Both the position numbers and the translations under genes were made by a program. A model generated the notes under the pieces. That model worked only from the letters and a program-made list of their open reading frames with translations, was not told where the DNA came from and did not search any database. Below are positions 1-5,923 of a stretch of DNA of 5,923 nt, piece after piece (the stretch's first letter is position 1; the number at the start of each line of letters is the position of its first letter). Source of the DNA: Crocinitomix sp. Lineage in GTDB: Bacteria > Bacteroidota > Bacteroidia > Flavobacteriales_D > Crocinitomicaceae. The stretch is from contig JADZFJ010000143.1 in NCBI GenBank assembly GCA_020849935.1, positions 1-5,923 of the forward strand, read 5' to 3'.

Positions 1-1
1 G

Positions 2-2221
2 AGGATTCATTTTTCGGCATTCAATTCGAAAGGAATCTGCGAAACGGAAAACGAGATCATTATGGCTTGTTCAAACGGCTTGGTTCGTTATGATTTTTCG
101 GATAATTCATTGGAGCAATTAACCTTAACCAATGGATTGAGTGATTTAGATATCACCTCCATAGCAAGTGACTTAAACACCGTTAGTGTCGGCTATTTGA
201 ATGGTAATTTTGACATTATTGAAGGCAATACTATCACCAATGTTCCTTGGATTAAAATGGCGGACATCTCAGGCGATAAGAGTATTTTCAATTTTTATTA
301 CGATCAAGATATCATCTATATTTCAACAGGAATTGGGTTGATTGTTTTTGACAATTCAAAAAAAGAGATCAAAGACACGTATTATCCCTATCTAAATCCT
401 GTGGTTTATGATGTTACCATTTACAAAGACACTATCTACGCGGCTACGGAAAATGGAATTTATTATGCACATAAATCAGCAGAATTTTTAAATGATCTCA
501 CCAATTGGGAAAAATTAAATGATTTGCCAGCTACTTTAGTAAATGCACCGTTTAGTCAGATTGAAACATTTGGAAACAGGTTGTTTTTTGCTTATAATTC
601 GTTGAATTTTAATGAAGACACTATTTTCTATTTTGAAGATAATGCGCTCAATAAATTACCTGCGCCAGTTAATTTAAATGAAATGAAAGCAGATGGAGAT
701 CGGTTATTACTCACCTATTCTACTTCGGTTCAATCCTTAAATTCAGATTTAGTTGAAATTGATTTAATTTTTGATTATCCTGACGGTACACCTTTTCCGA
801 AAGCAAGTATTTTTAGAGAGAATTATTATTGGATTGCGGATGCCAACAATGGCATGATGAAAGCCTTAAATTCGTTTGATGCTACGTCCATTTATTTAAA
901 TTCTCCAGCTACGGATGGAAGTTATCGCATGGACATTCAATATGGCAAAGTATTGGTTGCAGGAGGAGGTGTCACTCAAAATCTACAGAATAATTATTTC
1001 AGAAATGGGGTGTATTTGTTTGAAGATGAAGAATGGACTAATTTTAATTATCAGACAGATGATTCGATCAAATTAGACAAGGATTGGGATTTTATTTCGG
1101 TGGCTGTCAATCAATCTAATACGGATCAATTTGCTTTTGCGAGTTTTTCAGAAGGTGGACTTAAAATTGTGAACGATGGACTAAAAATCTCAGAAGTTTA
1201 TACCAGCGCAAATTCAGTTTTAGAAAATTCAGCCGGCAGGATTAACATCAGTGACATGAAATATGATGACGATGGTAATTTATGGTTAATCAACGCTGGA
1301 ATTAAGCCGCTAAAAGTTCTCCGCCCTGATGGTACTTGGTACGAATATTCTTTAGGCGCAGCTTCCAATGGAAAAATTCCATATCGTTTGTTAATAGATA
1401 ATGAAGGAAATAAATGGGTAGCTGTCACCAACGTTGGATTGATTGCTTTTAATGAAAATGGTACGTTTGAAGATGAATCAGATGATAACCTTCGCGCCTT
1501 AGTTGCCAATGAAGGTTTTGGTAATTTACCTTCAATTTTTGTGAAAGGTTTGGCACAAGATGTAGATGGTGAAATTTGGATTGGCACCGAAGCAGGACTT
1601 GTGGTACTTTATTCGCGAAATGAGCTCTATGATGGTGGTTACGGAAAATACGATGCAAATCCGATTTTATTGACGGTAAATGGCGAAGTAGAGCGATTAC
1701 TTGGAGAAACATATATTACCGCAATTGCCGTGGATGGTGGAAATAGAAAATGGATTGGAACCAGCTCGTCCGGTGTTTTTTGTTTTTCACCCGATGGATT
1801 AGAAGAAATTTACCGCTTTAATCAAGAAAATAGTCCATTAATTTCTGACAATATTTTAGATATTAAAATCGACCATTTTTCAGGGGAGGTTTATTTTGCG
1901 ACCGAAAAAGGGTTGGTTTCATTTCGTTCAGATGCTTCGTTAGGTGATAGTGATTTTAGCACCGTGTCTGTTTTTCCAAATCCTGTCCGTCCCGAATATG
2001 CTGGACCTATCACTATTCAAGGATTAGGATACGAATCGGATGTAAAAATTACAGATGTATCGGGAAATTTAGTGTTTCAAACAGTGTCAAATGGAGGTAC
2101 TGTGATCTGGAATGGATTAACCTTGACAGGTGAGCGCGTACAATCGGGTGTTTATTTGGTGTGGTCAGGTATTGTTGATGGAAAGGGTAAGAATGTCTCT
2201 AAAATTGTTTTTATCAACTAA
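2..2221 (+). CDS. porZ: PorZ-like T9SS attachment-complex protein (5' end outside window)
   Basis: Partial gene: the frame is open to the left edge with no stop, giving 739 visible residues. The first in-window ATG (position 62) falls inside a conserved strand (ENEIIMACSNGLVRYD), so it is not the start. The visible N-terminus RIHFSAFN fits the 'W-R-x-H' opening of mature PorZ, so only a signal peptide and a few residues should be missing. Two beta-propellers are suggested by repeated W/Y-I-x-T-x-x-G-L blades, including GNKWVAV (about 1403-1425), GEIWIGTEAGL (about 1568-1600), RKWIGTSSSGV (about 1745-1777) and GEVYFATEKGL (about 1885-1917). The C-terminal beta-sandwich (about 1961-2218) starts with FPNPVRPEY at 1973-1999, followed by VKITDVSGNLV, NGGTVIWNG and SGVYLV. 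This pattern is characteristic of PorZ and resembles a T9SS sorting domain. In Porphyromonas gingivalis, PorZ is a surface protein of the PorU-PorV-PorQ-PorZ complex that processes and anchors T9SS cargo, and its own C-terminal domain is retained. The recO neighbour supports the call. The alternative is another propeller protein with a sorting domain; this is less likely. Confidence 0.85.
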   Translation, partial: RIHFSAFNSKGICETENEIIMACSNGLVRYDFSDNSLEQLTLTNGLSDLDITSIASDLNTVSVGYLNGNFDIIEGNTITNVPWIKMADISGDKSIFNFYYDQDIIYISTGIGLIVFDNSKKEIKDTYYPYLNPVVYDVTIYKDTIYAATENGIYYAHKSAEFLNDLTNWEKLNDLPATLVNAPFSQIETFGNRLFFAYNSLNFNEDTIFYFEDNALNKLPAPVNLNEMKADGDRLLLTYSTSVQSLNSDLVEIDLIFDYPDGTPFPKASIFRENYYWIADANNGMMKALNSFDATSIYLNSPATDGSYRMDIQYGKVLVAGGGVTQNLQNNYFRNGVYLFEDEEWTNFNYQTDDSIKLDKDWDFISVAVNQSNTDQFAFASFSEGGLKIVNDGLKISEVYTSANSVLENSAGRINISDMKYDDDGNLWLINAGIKPLKVLRPDGTWYEYSLGAASNGKIPYRLLIDNEGNKWVAVTNVGLIAFNENGTFEDESDDNLRALVANEGFGNLPSIFVKGLAQDVDGEIWIGTEAGLVVLYSRNELYDGGYGKYDANPILLTVNGEVERLLGETYITAIAVDGGNRKWIGTSSSGVFCFSPDGLEEIYRFNQENSPLISDNILDIKIDHFSGEVYFATEKGLVSFRSDASLGDSDFSTVSVFPNPVRPEYAGPITIQGLGYESDVKITDVSGNLVFQTVSNGGTVIWNGLTLTGERVQSGVYLVWSGIVDGKGKNVSKIVFIN

Positions 2222-2226
2222 AAATG
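2219..2226 (+). promoter_or_regulatory. porZ-recO junction, 2-nt gap, no Shine-Dalgarno
   Basis: The porZ stop TAA (2219-2221) and the recO ATG (2224-2226) are separated by two A residues. The 20 bases before the ATG are A/T-rich and hold no GGAGG-like motif. This fits the usual Bacteroidota initiation context of A-rich leaders. Together with the lack of room for a promoter, it suggests one transcript and possible reinitiation by ribosomes finishing porZ. The coupling is inferred from spacing only. Confidence 0.6.
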
Positions 2227-2937
2227 CGCCAGCATACCAAAGGGATCGTCCTGCGCAAAACAGATTATTCTGAAACAAGTGTAGTTCTCCAAATTTTGAC
2301 ACCGAAATATGGGGTTAAAGGATTCATTTTTCAAGGTGCAAAACGGAAAAATAAAAAGGGCAATATTATCGCTCCCCTAAGTGTTATCGATGTTGAATAT
2401 TATCAACGAAACGAAAGCGATTTAGCCAAAATTACCTCCATTGAATCGGCGTTGATTTATAAAACGATTCCCTTTGATCCTTACAAAGCCAGCATTGTTT
2501 TTTTTATGAATGAGGTTTTAAACGCCACCATAAAAGAAAATCAAGAGAACGAAGATTTGTTTGAATTTCTTGAAAACATCCTTGAAACGTTGGATTTAAG
2601 CGACCATATTTCAAACTTTCCAATTAAATTTCTGTATCGGTTAACGAAATATCTCGGCTTTTATCCAAAGGAAATAGATTCGCCTGTTTATCTTGATTTG
2701 CAAGAATGTACTTATACGAAATATCAACCCAACCACGGCGCATATTTAAATTCAGAACAATCCTTATTATTACTTACTTTTTCAAAAGCTCCTTTTGATG
2801 GGCAATCGGATCCAACCATTGATTTAAAAACGAGAAGAGAATTGGTTTATTCCCTCCTAAATTATTACCACGTGGTTTTTGACAATTTTAAACCAATTCA
2901 AAGCTTGGCGGTGTTGGAATCTACTTTTCATAGCTAA
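2224..2937 (+). CDS. recO: DNA repair protein RecO
   Basis: Complete 237-residue protein, a normal length for RecO. RecO acts in the cytoplasm with RecR (and RecF) to load RecA onto SSB-coated single-stranded DNA and to anneal complementary strands during recombinational repair. Residues 1-80 match the N-terminal OB fold: KGIVLRKTDYSETSVVL, then LTPKYGVKGFIFQGAKRKNKKG, a basic stretch suited to DNA contact. Residues 80-237 are the helical domain, with the family-typical LYRLTKYLGFYPKEID near residues 138-152 and the ending IQSLAVLEST. The four zinc-binding cysteines of many RecO proteins are absent; C162 is the only cysteine. The ATG is well placed because family members begin about five residues before KGIVL. 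The gene lies directly downstream of porZ and is followed by a hairpin terminator. Nothing suggests decay or transfer. Confidence 0.95.
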   Translation: MRQHTKGIVLRKTDYSETSVVLQILTPKYGVKGFIFQGAKRKNKKGNIIAPLSVIDVEYYQRNESDLAKITSIESALIYKTIPFDPYKASIVFFMNEVLNATIKENQENEDLFEFLENILETLDLSDHISNFPIKFLYRLTKYLGFYPKEIDSPVYLDLQECTYTKYQPNHGAYLNSEQSLLLLTFSKAPFDGQSDPTIDLKTRRELVYSLLNYYHVVFDNFKPIQSLAVLESTFHS

Positions 2938-2962
2938 AATTTCAGCTGATTTAAGCACAAAA

Positions 2963-2996
2963 AAAAGACGTTGAGATCTTCACCCCAACGTCTTTT
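2963..2996. terminator. Bidirectional intrinsic terminator between convergent genes
   Basis: A perfect 11-bp inverted repeat, AAAAGACGTTG (2963-2973) and CAACGTCTTTT (2986-2996), encloses a 12-nt loop. The upper part of the stem is G/C-containing and the base is A:T. Read on the plus strand, the hairpin ends in TCTTTT and would stop transcription from porZ-recO. Read on the minus strand, it is followed by eight consecutive T (complement of 2959-2966) and would stop the metalloprotease transcript, whose stop codon is at 3014-3016. The U-tract is stronger in the minus direction. It occupies most of the only non-coding stretch in the window. Confidence 0.88.
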
Positions 2997-3013
2997 CAAA
3001 ATTATTTGAGTGG

Positions 3014-5923
3014 TTATCTCAGTACTATTTTCTTTGTCACTGTTTCGTTTTCAGATTCAATCACAGCAAAATAAACTCCTTTTGCCAATTCGCTCAAATC
3101 AAACGAAAGTGTATGGTTCGAAACATTTGTAAAACGTTCAGAAACGACCTCCTCACCTACTACAGAGACAAAACGAATGGTTAAATCTTTTGCCTCAATC
3201 AAATTAAAGCGAACATTAATTTCATCCGCAGTTGGATTAGGGAAAATGTCTAAACTTTTATCTAAATTAATTCCAACAATTCCTGAACCATCATCAGCAA
3301 AAACGGTCACATCTAAACTTACTTCGCAGCCTGAGTCATCAATTACATTACATACATAAGTAGTAGTTACTAGCGGTGCAACATTGACAGTGGCAGTATT
3401 TCCAACATAGGTAGCTCCTGCATACCACGTCCAAAACGAACCGCCTGTCACCGTCAAATCAACTGGTGTGCCTGGTACAATTACAACATCTGGACTAATT
3501 GTTGGCGAAAACGAATTGATGTTTGTCACAACCGCCACCCCACTAAATTCGCAGTTAGCATCATCTTTTACCACAAAATTATATGAATTTGCCACTAAAC
3601 CTGTAAAGGTATTTGTTCCAACAAACGAAGCTCCATCGTTAATTGAATATTGATATGGCGCTCCATCTCCTCCTGTGGCATTAAATGTAATAATTCCATC
3701 CGCATCCGAGCAATTTTCTGGGGTGATGGTCTTTGTCACATTCATAGCTGGATTCACCGTCAGCGTATAAACATCCGATAAATCACTTTCGCATGAACCG
3801 TCTGCAATTAATTGAATGGTCCATGTTCCTGCATCAAATGTTGTTGTTAAATTAGCTTCATCGTAATAATAATCATCCACCCCATCCGAAATATCCCAAT
3901 AATAACTTGTTGTGTTTAATGAACCAAAGCCATTCATGGTCACCTCCATGCCTTCGCATGTTTCAGTGACTGGGAAAGAAACTACCGCGACTGGATCTGG
4001 GCCATTTGAGGTCAACACATCCATAATTAACGAACAATCCGGCGAACCCAAAAACACATCCGATGTTCGTGTCCATCCAACTCCACCTGTAATTAAACAA
4101 CTCGTCGTACTTGTTCCAGAAGGTCGATCATCAAAATTTGTGGTGGCAAAAACAACGGTATCAAAACCAGCTCCGTAATTTAATACCATACCAACCCAAA
4201 AATTACCAGTCACAGCAATGCCGGTTGTAAAGTCGATTGAATTGATAAATCCTTCATCTAAATCCGATAAAGGAACAACTTTGGAACCAAGAATAGCGCC
4301 CGGTTCACCCGCAGCATCGCTCCAAACACGGAAGGTAACATTGCTAGCTCCTCCAATATCATCAACTTGTAAAATTGGTACACGAATTCGTTTGACGTAA
4401 GTTGGTCCTGGGGCAGTGAAAAATTCGGCATAAGCATCCACCCGCACGGCACCGGCATCCAAAGTAAGTAGCGAAGGGTAATAACCGGCTTCCGTACCAA
4501 CAGAATAATACGCCAAGTTGTCAAATTCATCTGAAGTATAATTGCGCAAGGTATCGCAAGAGGCAGCCCCAGCACCGCCTTCAATGACAGAAATATAACT
4601 GGTTTTTACTTCTGTATCTGATCCTTCTCCATTGGAGGCGACAAGGGTGATTGTTTTTAGTCCAGCACTGTTGAATTGAATCACCGGATTTTCACTTGCA
4701 GCTGTAGTTCCGCCTATAAAACTAACTCCTGTCATTGGTGAAACTGTCCAACTCCAGGTGGTTGGATAATTTGTACTTAAATCAGTAAAATTGACCGATC
4801 CCGTTTCAATAACAGTGGTAATATCTGCCACAAAATTGGCAACTGGTGGCATTGGGAATGGTGTATCACAGACATCAGAGGTCGTTAACTCAGCTCGTGA
4901 ACCTTCCATTACCAAGTGCATTAAATTCACCTGATCCTCGGTAAACATTACAGTACAGTTCGAATAATCCATGAAATTTTCATACTGAGTTTGAATGCCT
5001 GGGCAGGTCATTTGAGAACCTGAACAAGAGCCAGCGTAATCAAAAGATGGGCCTGCATTATTCGGAGTATCGGCCAAACCGTCGTCTGTTCCACAACTTC
5101 CGGCACCGCCTCCCCATGTGTGATCCAATCCTAAAAAGTGACCAATTTCGTGGCTCAACACGTGGGTTGATGGATTAGTTCCTAAATTGTAATCAATCAC
5201 AATTCCATCGATGGCTGCTGGAGGTAATGATCCAATAGTTGGTTTGTAAGCATAACCTGCAACGCCTGAACCAGCACCGTTGGTGATGTCACAAATCCAA
5301 ATATTCAAATAACGATCTCGGTCCCAACCTTCGGTTCCAGTATCTCCACCATCCGAACCTTTCATTTTATTGGTTTCGGTGTCTGGATTAAACCAAACTT
5401 CGGTAGTTGGTACCCGGTGAATTCCATATTCAACCAAAGGAACACCAATTTCGTTTTGTTTCGCTAAACAAAATTCGACATCGGCATTAAAAGGTATAAA
5501 ACCAAATCCACCACGTGCTTCTCCGATATCAGGATTTGATGCGCTAAAATCTTCATTCACACCTGCTAACAAATCTAAAATATCTGCTTCGGAAAGATTT
5601 TCGGCAGGGGTATTGTAAACCACGTGAAAAATGACCGGAATGGTATAAGTTGAACGGTCACCACCAGTTCGAGTGCTTGCCAAATTTGATTGATAAGCTT
5701 CTTCGGCGCGGTATTTTTCTGTGATGCCCGCTTTTTCAATCCAATCTGCTGTTAAGGCATCTTGAAGACACTTTTCTCCATCGTGTTCGTGATGAAAATC
5801 GGGTGAATAATGCAAAAAACTTTCTGTTTTTGCTAAATTTCCTTTGATTGGTGAGGAGGTGATGGGTTTACTTACGATTTGTCCAAAACCAATGGTAAAA
5901 TTGAGGAACAAAAAAGAAAACAC
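3014..5923 (-). CDS. Secreted pappalysin-like M43 metalloprotease with T9SS type A sorting domain (5' end outside window)
   Basis: There are 969 visible residues; the frame is open to the right edge. The edge codon is GTG, but the hydrophobic stretch FSFLFLNFTIGFG lacks a positively charged n-region, so the real start is probably a few codons upstream. Predicted cleavage is near GFG/Q15. Residues 16-90 are a propeptide with one cysteine, C52. The M43 catalytic domain (about 92-350) begins TYTIPVIFHVVYN and carries HEIGHFLGLDH at 258-268 (zinc ligands H258, H262, H268; catalytic E259), a DTP segment at 285-287 and the Met-turn FMDYS (M318) followed by MFTEDQ. Then come a PKD domain (about 360-447), an unnamed beta-rich domain (about 456-637), a PKD-like domain (about 643-724), a SprB-type repeat (about 725-801, TPENCSDADGIITFNATGG), an Ig-like domain (about 802-875) and a T9SS type A sorting domain (about 885-969, LDIFPNPT, KGVYF, KKIVLR). 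It is probably exported by Sec and T9SS and acts outside the cell or on its surface. Substrate unknown. Confidence 0.92.
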   Translation of the reverse strand: MFSFLFLNFTIGFGQIVSKPITSSPIKGNLAKTESFLHYSPDFHHEHDGEKCLQDALTADWIEKAGITEKYRAEEAYQSNLASTRTGGDRSTYTIPVIFHVVYNTPAENLSEADILDLLAGVNEDFSASNPDIGEARGGFGFIPFNADVEFCLAKQNEIGVPLVEYGIHRVPTTEVWFNPDTETNKMKGSDGGDTGTEGWDRDRYLNIWICDITNGAGSGVAGYAYKPTIGSLPPAAIDGIVIDYNLGTNPSTHVLSHEIGHFLGLDHTWGGGAGSCGTDDGLADTPNNAGPSFDYAGSCSGSQMTCPGIQTQYENFMDYSNCTVMFTEDQVNLMHLVMEGSRAELTTSDVCDTPFPMPPVANFVADITTVIETGSVNFTDLSTNYPTTWSWTVSPMTGVSFIGGTTAASENPVIQFNSAGLKTITLVASNGEGSDTEVKTSYISVIEGGAGAASCDTLRNYTSDEFDNLAYYSVGTEAGYYPSLLTLDAGAVRVDAYAEFFTAPGPTYVKRIRVPILQVDDIGGASNVTFRVWSDAAGEPGAILGSKVVPLSDLDEGFINSIDFTTGIAVTGNFWVGMVLNYGAGFDTVVFATTNFDDRPSGTSTTSCLITGGVGWTRTSDVFLGSPDCSLIMDVLTSNGPDPVAVVSFPVTETCEGMEVTMNGFGSLNTTSYYWDISDGVDDYYYDEANLTTTFDAGTWTIQLIADGSCESDLSDVYTLTVNPAMNVTKTITPENCSDADGIITFNATGGDGAPYQYSINDGASFVGTNTFTGLVANSYNFVVKDDANCEFSGVAVVTNINSFSPTISPDVVIVPGTPVDLTVTGGSFWTWYAGATYVGNTATVNVAPLVTTTYVCNVIDDSGCEVSLDVTVFADDGSGIVGINLDKSLDIFPNPTADEINVRFNLIEAKDLTIRFVSVVGEEVVSERFTNVSNHTLSFDLSELAKGVYFAVIESENETVTKKIVLR

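Noticed and set aside
62..64. ATG at 62 as the start of the first gene.
   Set aside because: The frame is open upstream to the edge, and the residues before this Met (RIHFSAFN...ENEII) fit the mature N-terminus of PorZ. Starting here would remove part of the first blade and leave no signal peptide.
1198..1587. 129-codon open frame on the minus strand inside porZ, plus an overlapping one at 1449-1712.
   Set aside because: Both lie wholly antisense to a well-conserved propeller region; their translations are low-complexity, show no domain and have no supporting start context.
2938..3013. Possible small RNA, riboswitch or promoter in the intergenic region.
   Set aside because: Only 76 nt between two convergent stop codons, mostly taken up by the terminator hairpin; no gene starts here that a promoter would serve.
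4258..4584. 108-codon minus-strand frame inside the metalloprotease gene, and several short plus-strand frames (3177-3359, 3468-3653, 3912-4178, 4218-4400).
   Set aside because: They are out-of-frame or antisense shadows of a continuous 969-residue protein with recognisable domains, and none resembles a real protein.
5921..5923. GTG at the right edge as the true start of the metalloprotease.
   Set aside because: It would give a signal peptide without any basic residue ahead of the hydrophobic core. The frame simply runs into the window edge, so a start a few codons further is more likely.
3014..5923. The multidomain minus-strand protein as a new defence or toxin system.
   Set aside because: The M43 motif, PKD and SprB-type domains and sorting domain explain it as a secreted protease; no immunity gene, nuclease or mobile-element signature is nearby.

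Overview
The window comes from an AT-rich member of the Bacteroidota, most likely a flavobacterium-like lineage. Three things point there. Two of the three genes belong to the type IX secretion system (T9SS) or carry its C-terminal sorting domain, and the T9SS is essentially confined to this phylum. The porZ-recO gene pair is, from memory, a recurrent Bacteroidota arrangement. The one internal translation start (recO) has only A-rich sequence and no Shine-Dalgarno motif, as is usual in this phylum. I cannot assign a genus from the sequence.

Layout: positions 2-2221 (+) are the 3' part of a PorZ-like T9SS cell-surface protein. The gene runs off the left edge, and only the signal peptide and the first few mature residues appear to be missing. 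After a 2-nt gap comes a complete recO (2224-2937, +), the RecFOR-pathway DNA repair mediator. A 76-nt intergenic stretch follows, holding a perfect 11-bp hairpin with T-runs on both strands: a shared bidirectional terminator between convergent genes. The rest (3014-5923, -) is a large multidomain secreted metalloprotease of the pappalysin/cytophagalysin family (M43). It has a zinc-binding HExxHxxGxxH motif, a PKD domain, an unnamed beta-rich domain, a second PKD-like domain, a SprB-type repeat, an Ig-like domain and a T9SS type A sorting domain. Its start lies just beyond the right edge.

Functional links: PorZ belongs to the outer-membrane attachment complex (PorU, PorV, PorQ, PorZ) that removes sorting domains from T9SS cargo and anchors that cargo to the cell surface. 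The metalloprotease is such a cargo, so the window holds one component of the machine and one likely client. They are on opposite strands and separated by a terminator, so they are not co-transcribed. RecO is functionally unrelated to secretion and seems to be only an operon companion of porZ.

The window is almost fully coding and I see no RNA gene, mobile element, CRISPR array or sign of gene decay. I did not find a clearly new system. The points most worth checking are the undefined central domain of the protease, its candidate cysteine switch, and the tight porZ-recO junction.
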